A stretch of 64,000 nt of DNA from Desarmillaria ectypa (taxonomy: Eukaryota > Basidiomycota > Agaricomycetes > Agaricales > Physalacriaceae). The position numbers and the translations under genes were made by a program. The notes under the pieces were generated by a model. It did not search any database, was not told where the DNA came from, and saw only the letters and a list, made by a program, of their open reading frames with translations. This document shows, piece by piece, positions 11,204-23,000 of the stretch (within the stretch, counting starts at the first letter, position 1; each line of letters begins with the position of its first letter). Where the stretch lies: NCBI GenBank assembly GCA_030407005.1, contig JAUDYN010000002.1, positions 2,294,001 to 2,358,000 of the forward strand, in the 5' to 3' direction.

Positions 11204-12314
11204 ACCGCACCGGCTGCGTCAGTTGTCCGGAAGAGTAATTAAAAGTCCGCCAAAGTCCGCCTATATTTCAAGGTCCGCACATGGTCCCAGCCCATTCCGA
11301 CTTTCAAGTCTGTTGTTTCCAATATGTCCGTCACCGTCCATGCGCTGTCGGATATTGTTATCTCCACTTGGATTCCGTCCCCCTGTCGAATCGTCGAAAC
11401 CAAGAATTGGGTCCAGGGGACAAGGTTGACCGATACTAATTCGGGGTTCAAGTCCGAGGGTGCATATTCCGGGGTCCGACCTACCATACTGGCATAGAAT
11501 CGGGTAGGCAAAATCTGCTTCCGTGCCCAAAAATATCTCGAAGATCTGCAAGCTACGCAGCCACCAAAGGAAGCATTTTTCTAGCAAATTCCTATTCCAT
11601 GGAAATATTTTCGGTGCGACGAAATGTTGTATACTACCCTGGAGAGTGCCAGCACGGTGTCTCTCAACCAATACAGCGGCCCTCGGAGCACACTGTTGTT
11701 GCTGTTCCTTGTGAGTCATTTCGCCAAAAGAGGCAGGCTGAAGGCTGATTTTGCCATCACCACAGCTTCCCTCTAGAGGTGATTTCGCAAACTTCCGCAA
11801 ACTTCCAGACCTGTCGATCACAGGGAAAAAAAAATACCACTTCTAGCCTGTCGTTCTTGTTGTTTTTCCTCATATTCTTAGCTCGTTTTGTCAGAATCTT
11901 GTGGGCTGCCCAGGCGACTTATTCTTGACATAGGCTGACAGTTTTCTGTCGTCCTTATTGGGTGAACGGACTTAATCATCGGTCCGATGTGTATTGTTTG
12001 AATGCCAGGCTTGTCTTGATGGGCGGTACACGGTGTTTTCCTTAAACATCTCCCGATCTCACATCTGGCAGGGACGCCAAAATACACTATCTCCAAAACG
12101 ACGGCTCTTAACTTCCCAAATGGTCTTCATCGGATCTTAACTCTAACCACACTTGTATTCGTTTTACTGATGATGCTCCATCGTAACCCGTGAATAGTCC
12201 CCGAATGAACGCCAATTCCTCTTATATAACGGCACACCTCTTTTGTTTTCTTCCCCTCTAGCTCTTCCTCCCCCCGACCGCTGCTCTACTTGTCTCCCCC
12301 CATATATTCATGAC
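11204..12314. other. 1.1 kb divergent promoter region VPS23 / TEA factor
   Basis: It separates two divergent start codons. Minus-strand ORFs at 11239-11511 and 11261-11821 lack an ATG start and any recognisable domain. A short direct repeat of cgcaaacttc occurs near 11790-11805. I see no supported gene here. Confidence 0.4.
12223..12229 (+). promoter_or_regulatory. TATA box of the TEA-domain gene
   Basis: TATATAA followed by a strongly pyrimidine-rich leader (CT-rich from 12238), typical of fungal core promoters. Transcription would start near 12250-12260, which argues for the ATG at 12315 and against the in-frame upstream ATG at 12243. Confidence 0.6.
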
Positions 12315-13926
12315 ATGTCCCTCCCTTCTATGGCCATCTCGGGCGCTAGTAAGACGCGTAAAACAGACCACTCAGCCAAGTCTCTTACCCCCCAGCGGAA
12401 GCACCGCAAACTTTTGAAGGACGGGAGCGGTACAGAGGTATGGCCTGAGGGTATAGAGAAGGTGTTCGTCGAGGGTACAGCCTTTTCTTCATCACTACAC
12501 GTGTCTGTGTTCAACTTGATCGATAGGTCTCCGTCAATACTGGCAGTCACCTTGGGCGACCTACTCTCGCGGCCGAAGTCGTTGGCGAAATCAGTTCTTG
12601 GTTGACTATTTGCAAAGAGCCGGCATCACAAGAACCAAGAAGCAGGTTGCTAGTCACATCCAGGTGCTACGGAATATGTGGAAGGGCGAACAAGGTATGT
12701 TTCGATATGTTTCGACCGTGACATCCTGTGCACCGAACCATATGCTCACTCTATTTTCGTCAGAGTTTCACTTGGTGGCGGGCGGCGAAGAGCTCTTCCT
12801 CGAAGCCGGTTTATTGGGATCCGTTAAAACGGAAGACCAGCACGAATTGACTCTAATTCCCCTGGAGTTTGATGACAACGATACGGCCTCGTCGCAGTCG
12901 TCACCGAACTTCTCAGATTTTACCTCCGAATTCCCGTCGTCTCCTTCGGGCGCCTCTCAACTATACGTATTTGATTCCTACTCCCCCGATATATCAGTTG
13001 CCTCGCTTACATCGTCCCCCGAGCAACCGATTTCCCCCGTCCTCTCGTCCTCCTCAAGCCAACGGTCGCAATATGACGCGACGTTGCCGCCGGAGCAGGC
13101 GGGCCCTTCCCAACTCCACTCTTCCCCTTTTTCCAAGTCCGGTCCAATGGGGGGATGGCAAAACATGCAGTCTCTGCCGAGTATGAGCGTACCGTCGTCG
13201 CGGGGTTTCGATAACCGAGTTACGAGACTGGAACTGTTGGCGGACGGCATGGCACCGTTCAGTGTTAGAGTCGACGCCTTGGTTCCCCGCGCGCAGTCAC
13301 CGGGTCCAGTGCCTGCCCTTTCACTAAAGGTCAAACTTAGCCTTGCGTCCATCAGCGATATTCGGAGTCCTCCCACGCTCCATGGTTTTGCCGCAACCAT
13401 CTGTTTTTCCAATGTCTGGGCTACGTACGGCAAGTGTGCTACCAAAGTTTATGCTGGCGGTGTATGTATATCGGAAGAAATCGAGGCTATCCAGGTCAAT
13501 AGTGTCGACGTCGGAGTTGTGAACGCTATGCTTCCCGACTCATCCCTGACGCGGTGTCGGTGGTTAGACGCATGTAAGTGATCCCCGCTTCAACTTCCGA
13601 GTGCCTGCTGATGTTTGTAAATAGCTGTCCAAACCACTCTTACCCAAGAGATCATCGTAGACAATACTACCCTGCTTTTGGTCGTTTACGACCTGGATCG
13701 GAATCCACTAGGTAGTTTGCCCCGTGCTGAACTTGTTGGTTTCCGGAAGTACCAGCCTTCGGGCCGTGCCTATGCTTCCAATACACCTCAAACTTATTCA
13801 CCTTCCCGCCTTTCGTATTCTCAGTCCCCATTTCTCACATATAATGGTTTGACTCCTCCATCACTGTCTGGCGCCTTGACGCCGTCCTCTATGAAACCGG
13901 TAATATCTACTTCGTCATCTTTCTAA
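12315..13926 (+). CDS. TEA/ATTS-domain transcription factor (Tec1/AbaA/TEAD family)
   Basis: DNA-binding regulator; in ascomycetes the family (AbaA, Tec1) controls conidiation and filamentous growth, in animals TEAD. Four exons (12315-12474, 12527-12694, 12764-13573, 13625-13926) give 479 residues. The TEA domain spans about residues 27-109 and is split by two introns. Exon 1 gives QRKHRKLLKDGSG and EVWPEGIEKVF; exon 2 gives LRQYWQSPWATYSRGRSRWR and then the recognition-helix region KKQVASHIQVLRNMWKGE. The rest has a Ser/Pro-rich acidic segment followed by a weakly conserved C-terminal domain that may correspond to the cofactor-binding half of TEAD. Without the first intron the frame is lost inside the DNA-binding domain, so the splice is well supported. 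Biological role in this species is unknown. Confidence 0.92.
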
Positions 13927-14181
13927 ACTAGTTTATGGATTTTTTTTACTTCTCACATACGGACTAAAGGTTGTGTTGTATTATATCGCTTTCTCGTCGT
14001 ACCTATCATTAGTTTTGTCTAATAAACTAGTTTACTTTAAATTTCGAACTAGTGGCCGCCTTGCAACTCACGATTTACCACACTAATAGAGTGTCTCAGG
14101 GTGGTTTAATAAGAAGCACTACGAGGAAGCCCATCTCCCCCCATCGAAGAATGTACTGAATGAAAATGATTATTATGTACA
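13927..14181. other. Convergent intergenic region TEA factor / NOC3
   Basis: 255 bases, AT-richer, with several near-identical ACTAGTTTA/AACTAGT words around 13926-14050. Probably overlapping 3' ends. Nothing else seen. Confidence 0.4.
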
Positions 14182-16897
14182 TCATTGACCATACGCGTGA
14201 GCTAAGAGCTTCTGCGCTTCTGCTCGAACGTGTGGATCACAGTAATTATCCCGTAACGCATACAATTCCCACAGAGTCGTGCCGAACGGGTTGCACAGTT
14301 GTGGATCGTCAATATCAGAACGATAGACGCCGTCAAGACTGCGCTCCTCAGTGAAGAGTAACGACTGCAATTTCTCGTCTTTGAGAAGCAACCCGCTGAC
14401 GAAGCTTAGCGTGCGAAGGGTGACAGCGGGAGGCCAATGAAAGGCAGCGCCAAGCAGGCGCTTCGCAAATGCGGCTGAGCGCCAGGATGGAGCCGTGGTA
14501 CCTAACGTCCGTGGGGAGAATACAACGTTGAGCGCTCGGAATAACTTGTCAGCCAACGATTTTTCCGTTCGACCTGGGCTCCCAGGAGGTGTCGAGTCGA
14601 TACTAGGCATCAAGCTAAGCGGCTGGAGTAAGGCGTATAGGTGCGTTATAAAATCGCCTAGATCAATGTTCAAAGCTTCTCCTATGAATCAGATGAAAAG
14701 AAGTTTTAGCACGGAATTCTCGGGCATTAAAGAGGGTGTCCTGACCTTGGCCTGACAGAAGGTCAAAGGCAGTAATGATGCAGAGTAAACGACGATGAAT
14801 GAAAATTTCATCTGTGCTTTCCTCATCTGCTGGCGGGGTATCGTGCTCAACAAGACCTTTTAAAACTTGCAAGAGGTCCTTGAAGAAGTCGACATTGACG
14901 AGGTGGGCAAATTTTGAAACACCTTCCAACGCCGCTGGAAGGAGTGCAGTCGGTGCGGGGAATTTCAGAATGCTGAAATAGAGGACGAAAAGGAGTTTCA
15001 GGGTCTCAGTTTGCTTAAAAAAACGTCCGTTAGCTAGAGAACATCAAGTTTCCACGAAACTATCCTTACAGTATGAGATCGTTCCTCGATGTCAACTTCT
15101 GCTTCCGCTTCACGGAATTCTCGTTCGATTTCCTTCCTTTCCTTCATGATTTTTTTCACTTTTTTGCTAAGGTGCGGGGCGTCGCCCGTTTTCCTTTTCC
15201 CAGGGCCTGGGCGCTTCATTTTCCCCCTCGTAGGCACGTCTTTGTCAGCCTTTGAGTTTGATGCCCGCACACCAAGCTCAGTCTTCAGGCGAAGGAAGGG
15301 TAGACAGGAGAGAACTTTCGGGTTGACGTTATACCGTTTCTCTTTCATCATGCGATTTATCAACCGAACCAGTTCCAAAGAAGGTTCTCCAGTCAGGTCC
15401 GCACGAAAAACTTTGATGATTGAGTCAAGGCATAGATCCGAGCACTGGTCGAAACTATTCGATGAGTGATTCCACAGGTAAGAGAAGGAAATGACAAACA
15501 TTGTCCCAAGACTTCGTACTCAGTCGTCCTATGATACATCCCATGAGATTAATTCTGAAATTGAAATGTGTCGCTGAGGTCAACAAAGTGCACATGCATT
15601 GAAGTGCAACTTCGGTGAGTTCACCGCGTGCTACGAGAAAATGTGATCCGGTCAGTTTAATATCATAAAAGACGTCATATAGCTAACCACCTTTTGATTC
15701 CGCCTCTAACACTCGAAGATACGACTGGTAAACACCAACCAGACCTTGCTCCCAGTCCCGAGTCTTGGCAACCTGTTGGCTAACATTCTCGGCCTTTTCC
15801 TTGTCGGTAAGGGGACGTATGCGATATCCAGGAATGATGTCAACAAAGACGGCGAGCTGGGACAACATTGCAAGTTTGCGAATCAACGGATCGTTCGGAA
15901 CGGGATCAGGATGGGTAGGACTGGAAACCTGCTCCAAAGAAAAGACGTGTAGCCGTCTCAAGAGACCTAGCTATGACGAGTTAGACTGGTAACATGTAAC
16001 TACACGACGACATACGCTGGACTCAGGATCCGAAATGATATCCTGGCATATACCAGCTATTTGGTTTTTGGCTTCTTCTATTCGTGCCTTTCTCGACGGC
16101 CTTGTGATAACATCAACAATAGCTGCACGTCCAAACCGAGCACCAGTTGAAACATCATCAACTTTTCGAGACGACTGGGCCACAGGCAGGGATACTTTTT
16201 CTTCCTCAACGTCGTCCTCACTATCAACAATGGTCGACTTTATGCCAAGTTCCTGCACTCTACCATCAGTGAGCTTGATTGGTAAACGCTGAACAGTTTT
16301 TTGTTTTGGCTCTTGGAAGACTTGCGAGATGCGAGGGGCCATCTCATATGGCATTTCAGCGTCTGAGTCTGAGGCTGACAGTTGGTGTACATCGGAGTCA
16401 TCGTCAATACCAGAGGTCCAAGAGCCGTCGTCTTCAACGTCAGAGTTGGCAACTGGTAGATTGTCGTCATCGTTCTTCTGTCGTCGGGGTTTATTCATCT
16501 GGTGTAACCGTATAGTTTCTTTTTTACTTCTGTAATGAAAATGAGCCCGCATTTTGTCAAGAGACGCATGAAGATCACCGAGAGATTCCAGCCTGGTCAA
16601 GACGACCTAAAAATGCAACTGAGCTGCCATAGCCATTTAACAGATCCATGTCCTGGTCAGATAAGCTTGAGTCTTTGTCCCCCTCAGGGATGGGAATGAC
16701 GAGGCGGTCTGCAGCTTTTTCTTTTCCCTTCGCCTTTGTGCTTTTAGTAAACTGTTTCGTGGGTTTCGACTTGTCGCCATGATCCAGTTTTCTTCGTTTG
16801 GATGGTTTCTGAAAGCAATATAAGACAAATTATTCACATTTACAAAGTGATTCACCTGTGAAGGGGGCCCCAACCGCTTTCCTGTTTTCATACCCAT
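14182..16897 (-). CDS. NOC3: Nucleolar complex protein 3 (Noc3)
   Basis: Ribosome biogenesis factor that pairs with Noc2 to move pre-60S particles from nucleolus to nucleoplasm; yeast Noc3 also acts in replication licensing. Eight exons (16856-16897, 16579-16808, 16016-16529, 15691-15970, 15500-15630, 15070-15444, 14746-15013, 14182-14681, minus strand) give 779 residues. The N-terminus is basic and acidic low complexity. A conserved stretch then reads GISRSKKETIRLHQMNKP. The Noc3 core follows: LGLLRRLHVFSLEQ, GYRIRPLTDKEK, RGELTEVALQCMCTLL and THFNFRINLMGCI. The CBF/Mak21-type C-terminal repeats include GVSKFAHLVNVDFFKDLLQ and end ALRDNYCDPHVRAEAQKLL. Length and motif order match the family. 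It shares a 135-base divergent promoter with the XMAP215 gene. Confidence 0.94.
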
Positions 16898-17032
16898 GGC
16901 AGAAGAACCAAAATATTTGATTTTCCAGATCTGTCCCAAAGAAGGGTTGATCACGTGCTTAGCCTCGACCCTTCAACGCCTTGCCAGTCAACGTTATTTG
17001 TGTTCTAAAGGTTCAGCATTTTCACTTCGGCC
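16898..17032. promoter_or_regulatory. 135-bp bidirectional promoter NOC3 / XMAP215 with CACGTG box
   Basis: Only 135 bases separate the two start codons, so promoter elements are shared. The sole palindromic motif I see is CACGTG at 16952-16957 (an E-box/Cbf1-type site), near the centre. Confidence 0.55.
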
Positions 17033-20000
17033 ATGGATGGGCCACCACCACCAGAGGAGGATTTTTCTGCTCTCCCAATATCCGAGCGTCTCTCCCACAA
17101 GAACTGGAAAGCTCGCGTCAGCGCATACGAATCCCTCGTCAAAATCTTCCAAACTACCGCGTCCGACACTGATCCTGCATTCAAGCCTTACATTAATAAC
17201 TCGGATCTGCTGAAGAGGATAGCAACTGACTCTAATGCGGTTGCTCAGGAGAAGGGTGTAGAGTGTTTGGTGGCATTTGTCAAATACGCCGGCGAAACTG
17301 CAGCGAAAACGAGAGAGGTCGTTGTACCTGCTCTGGTGGAAAAATGTTTTGGCTCTTCGCGTGCTGGAACGAAAGCTCAGGCCCTTGAATTGACGCTGCA
17401 GTATGTGGAGGTTGAAAATGGCGGTGTCGGGGTTGTGGTGCGTCCAATATCAGTTCATCTTGTCGCGGCGATATCAAGCATTCCCTCTGTAGGCCGATAT
17501 TCTACCGGGTCTTGGGGCTAAACAGCCGAAGGCAGTTTCAGGATGTGTTCTAGCTCTTAAGGAGATCGTACGGTAAGTATTGGTCCTAATCACCTCTCGC
17601 GTTTCAAGCTAATGCGACATGACAGGACGTTTGGAATCCAGGCTACTCCTCCCCCTCCGATTTTGAAAAATTTGCCCAAGATATTCTCCCATTCTGACAA
17701 GACCGTTCGTGCCGAAGGGACGGCACTCGCACAGACTCTATACCAATATGTGGGTCCCGGCATTGAGCCATGGTTAGCAGACCTCAAGCCCGTCCAAGTC
17801 AAAGAGTTGAAAGAATCTTTCGATTCCATGGTCAAAAACGGTAAAGGTAAAGGAACCTTGAAACCTGAGCGATTAACCAGGGCAGCCGCGCGGGATGCTG
17901 AGCTTGCAGAGGTAGCCAGTGGGGGTGATTCCGCCGACACTGTTGAAGAAGGTGAGTTTGGTCTTCCAAACACGATGCATGGTTTTGAACACGCAGTAGA
18001 GCCGGCGGATATGGATCCTCGTGCCTTTGCCGAATCGGTAGATATTGTGCCTAAGTTGCCTCCTGCGTTGCAAGCAGGACTTACGTCGTCGAAATGGAAA
18101 GAACGGAAAGAGGTTCTCGATGACCTCTCCACTCTCCTTTCTGCCACCCCTCGAATTAAGGAAGCGTCAGAACTGGGGGATCTCGCGAAGTCTTTAGCAA
18201 CCTGCATTCAGAAGGACGCGAATATCAACTGTGTTATGACGGCAGCTATGTGCATGCAGTCACTCGCCAAGGGCATGATGTCCTCGTTTGCCAGATATCG
18301 AGAGATGGTTGTACCTGTGATGTTAGAGAGGCTGAAGGAACGCAAAGTAACTGTTACTGATTCAATAGGCTTAGCTTTGGACGCGGTTTTTTCCACGGTA
18401 AGTTGTAATTATCTCTCCTTATCGACTGACGACACGGGCTGATACTTCTCCAGACTACTCTAGCCGATATCATCCCTGACCTTGGGACAGCCCTATCTTC
18501 CAAGAATCCACAGGTCAAAGAAGGGACCCTGAAATTTCTTGGTCGATCATTAGCATCTGCCACTTCTCCAATACAGCCTCCGCAAGTCAAACCATTAGCG
18601 GAAACTCTCGCTACACTCCTAGAGGATAGTTTTGAAGGCGCTAGAAATGAAGCTGCCAATTGCCTAGGCACGCTAATGAAGATGATAGGGGAGAGACCGT
18701 TGAACGCTGCGGTGGAAGCAGTTGCAGATGTCCGGAAAGCCAAGATTAAAGAGGCATACGAGAAAGCCACGGTAAAATGCAAAGCTGGTTGTGCTGCACC
18801 ACCTAGAGCAGCACCTACTGCCCCACCGCCGGCAGCTGCTCCCAAGAAGAGGGCGCCTGCACTGAAGCCCGTCGTCGTAGAAGACGAGCCCTTGGAGTCA
18901 CCTCCGCTCAAGAAACCTCCAGCAAAGCCTCCTGCACGACTTCTGGTGCGTTCCAATGTGTTGTCGGAAGCTCTATGATTTAATTGTGTATTAGGCTCGA
19001 ACGCAGGGTTCGGGGGGCCCTCCTGCCGCTGCCGTGCCCCCTCCAAAGAAAACCCTCCCGCCGGTCGCCGCAAAATCAGCGAAACCGCAAACATCTAGTG
19101 CACCCGGGACACTAGATACTTTCAAATTCAAACATACACCAGAAGACGCAGAGGCCCTTGCAGCTGACGCAATACCCTCTTCAATCTTAGCAGATCTTGC
19201 AGATGCAAACTGGAAAACCAGATTGGCTGCTCTAGACGAAATGTCGACTTGGATTGACGGCGTGATTAACGATTTGGATGCAGAGGTTTTAGTTCGAGCC
19301 CTGGCAAAAAAGGGCTGGTCGGAGAAGAACTTCCAGGTATGTTTTCTCATTAAATAGTATGCATTCGCAGTATTGAAGGGCTTCAGGTGTCATCCAAAAT
19401 ATATGGAGTATGTACCACTCTCTCCGAGCGGTGTCCCTCGTTTGGAAGGTCTTGCGTGGCACTATGCGTCCCTCATATGAGCGAAAAGCTGGGGGACATG
19501 AAGTTGAAGAAACCTGCTGGTGATGCTCTTATCTCTTTTGCGGAGAGTACATCTTTGCAATTCGTCTTGAATCAAGGTGATGACCACATCAGTATCAAGC
19601 AGGCATCGGACTGACCAATCGACTAGCTTATGAACCCTTGTCAAAGCAGAAGGCTCCGAAAGTTCTTGCCGACGCCATCGGTTGGGTGAATGTCGCCCTG
19701 ACCGAGTTTGGCATCAGCGGACTGTCCCTTCGCAACCTCATCGATTTTCTCAAGGGCGCGTTGCAAAATTCCAATGCCACTGTCAGGACAAGTGCTACAA
19801 AAACCCTCGTAACGGTCAAATTGTTTGCTGGATCAAGTATGTTCTTAGGTATCCAACAGAATACAATACTAACTTATATCAGGCATTAAGGATTTACTGG
19901 AAGACCTCAATCCTCAGCTACTCAACACTATAACCGCAGAATTTGACAAGGTTGAAGGTCAAGCCCCCCCAGACCCCACCCGGACGCCGGCCGATGTAGC

Positions 20001-23000
20001 CAGTGCGCCTGCGGCTTCCCCTGGTGGGGGGTCAGGACATGTCGACGCCTTGGATGACCTCTTTCCCCGAGTCGAAGTGGACGGACTCCTTAAAGGCACC
20101 ACAATTCTAGCGGATGCGAAGAGTGATGCCTGGAAGACAAAGAAAGAGGCGCTCGAAATGTTCCAAACCATCTTAGACCAGGGCAGCAACAAGCGGCTTA
20201 AACCAAACATGGGTAGGCCAGCCCGTGTCTTTTCTAGTTCGGTCAACTGATCAGCTATATTACAGGCGAGATAACCCAGGTGCTCAAGGCGAGAGTCACT
20301 GACACTAATAAAGCTGTTCAAACGCTTGCACTCGACATTGTGGGGCGTATCGCTACGGGTATGGGCAAACCATTTGAGAAGCAATGTCGATTTTTCGTTC
20401 ATCCAGTAACAACTGTTCTGTCTGATCAGAAGGTTCCTATCCGAACAGCTGCTCTGCTGACGTTGAGTGCCATTGCCAGTGCGTGCGACGGTCTCGAGTC
20501 TATGGTTCCAGGTATACACAGTGGCCTTGAAACGTCCAATCCCATGCAAAAAGGCACATTGCTTCATTGGATATCTGATTGGTTCAAAGAACACCCCCCT
20601 CCGTCTTCACTCGACTTGAGCACCTGGGCGTCGTCCATCGTTGTGTCGTTGGACGATCGGAACGCAGACGTTCGAAAGGCTGCACAAGCTCTTCTACCAT
20701 CCTTGATTGCATTCGCTGGATTTGACTATGTGATGCAGCAGACAAACTCTCTGAAGCCTGCTTCTCGTGGAAGTGCAATACCTCTCATACAAGCTGCTCG
20801 TTCAGCGGGTTCTCCCACCCTGCCTACAACCGGAACGTCGACACAGCCGTCTAAGACCCCCAAATCCCTTCCGAAAGCTGCAGCACCAGAATTACCTTCA
20901 TCCAGCTCGCCTCCTGATTCGCCAGGGATGTCGGCTCCTCCGTCAAGAGCAGGAAGCAAGATTTCAGGCGTGAGGCGCAAATTGCCTCAAGGAAATCGCC
21001 CAGAGTCTCGAAGCGAGACTCCTGCGGAACCCGTGGCTTCTCGTGCGTTGAAAACACCATCTGGAGCACTAAAACGTCCAGGAGCATCTTCCGCTCTAGC
21101 AAGACCTCCTGTCGCCCAAGCTCTCCCCCCTCCAACTTCTTTGCCTCTTTTTGGCACGAATCTAGACAGCAGAAAGACTAGATGCGGGAAGGACTCCCAC
21201 AAGTGGGTCAACGAAGGCGGACCCACACGTAAAGACCTAGCAGAACTTTTACAGAACCAAATGGAGTCGCACGCAACTAAGGAACTCATTGGACGCTTGT
21301 TCAGTCATGATCACAATGCCATCAATGACCATGTAGCTGGTCTGACAATGATGTGCGAGCTATACAACAGTCCGCAATTAGGTGACGACTCGGTAGAAAG
21401 CATTTGCCTCGCGAATTTCGATCTTCCCCTGAAGTATGCATCCATCAAAGCCCATGAACCCCAGCCCAATCTCATATCCAAATGTCTTGAAATTGTCGAG
21501 ACCGTTTTGGCCTTCCTCCGTATGACTAATCAACAACTCACCGATAACGAAGCCTTGTGCTTCATACCAACCATCATTTTCAAGGTTAGTCCGACCACTC
21601 CACTTGCCGTACACAAGCTGATCCATTTCCAGCTGGGCGACGCCAGGGAACAAGTGCGGGTGAGAGTACAGCAAATAATCCAGGATCTGCCCAAGGTCTA
21701 CGCGTATAGCCGAGTCTTTCAGCTTCTACTGGATTATGGTCTGAAGTCAAAAGTGGCGAAGACACGACAAGGAACCCTGGATGAGGTGGGTAGTATTCTC
21801 AGAAAGTCGGGAATGGGCGCCTGTGAACCGTCCAAGGCGTTTCCGGTGATCGCTGCAATGATATCTGATAAAGATTCCCAAGTCCGGAAATCAGCTCTTG
21901 GTGCTCTGAGGTGAACTTTTCGCTTAACATATCGCGTGCACTTACTTACTTGGGCAATAATAGTGAGGGATACATGCTCATAGGCGAGAAGGTTTGGTCT
22001 TTCATAGGCCCGTTACCTCCCAAAGACAAGACCCAGCTGGAAGAACGCTTGCGTCGTGTCGCTGGTCCTAGCAGTCATGACAAAGCCGAGCCGTTGGCGC
22101 CACCCCAAATAGCTCGTCTGACTGGCCTTCCCAGACCAGGCTCACCTGCTGCTAACTCAAGAATCGCAGGTATACCGCGACCGGCATCTCCCGCGACAAG
22201 CTCAAGATATACAGGAATCCCCCACTCTCCTGCGACAAACTCCAAAATTGGAAGTCTTCCTCGTTCAGCCAGCCCGGCTTCCAGACTGGCAAGACCTGCT
22301 TCTCCTGTTGGTCAGCGACCCTCATCTCCATCTACCTCTGGCCTCGGGTCAAGTACACCGTCTCGTCTAACGCGTCCACCAATCGCCGCACCTCAGTCTC
22401 CAACAGGGCTTGCTCGACCGAAGAGCTTGCTTCCGTCACGTTTGGGTCGGCCTCGTCCTCACTATAATCCCCCTGTCATTACGGACGAGTCTCCGGCGGA
22501 CGAAGCCGAAGAACATGTCAACGGATCTGAGGTCCCTGGCAGGCCCGTCCACGCTACCAACTCAGGAACATCGCCATTAGAAGAATCATCGGACATCACT
22601 GTCACTATATCCAGCATCCTAAGCAGCGATCCGTCAAGAAGCGTGGACGCTCTTAAGAAGGTCCAAAGAATTTTGTCTTCCGGTCCGGATGCGGCCCCCT
22701 TCTCTGCTCAGTATCGAGAGCTTGCAGAACATGTTGAAGGGTTGATAGAAACTATCACCCTGCAGATGGCTCATATTTTTGAGCGGCCGGATGACCTTAT
22801 TCTGGATGAAAACTTCAGGCTGGCCAAGCATCTCATTCAGACGCTGAACAACTTTTGTGATCATACATTCCTCGCCGAATCCTTAACGATCGATATACTT
22901 ACCTCTTTGCTGGAAGAACTCACGCTCCGCCTCTTGGAGACCGATGACAGCTCTGTCAAAAAGATTAAGGACCTCTCACGTTTTATCAACATGATCATAT

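Noticed and set aside
11261..11821. 186-codon minus-strand open stretch upstream of the TEA gene
   Set aside because: It lacks an ATG at its start, has no recognisable domain, and overlaps another open stretch in a different frame; composition looks random.
12243..12314. Upstream in-frame ATG for the TEA factor (MFSSPLALPPP)
   Set aside because: It lies only about 14 bases after the TATA box, too close for a transcript start before it.
16560..16680. Alternative NOC3 intron (36 nt, acceptor TTTTTAG) suggested by the longest open frame
   Set aside because: Too short and gives no family match; the 49-nt intron 16530-16578 restores GISRSKKETIRLHQ.
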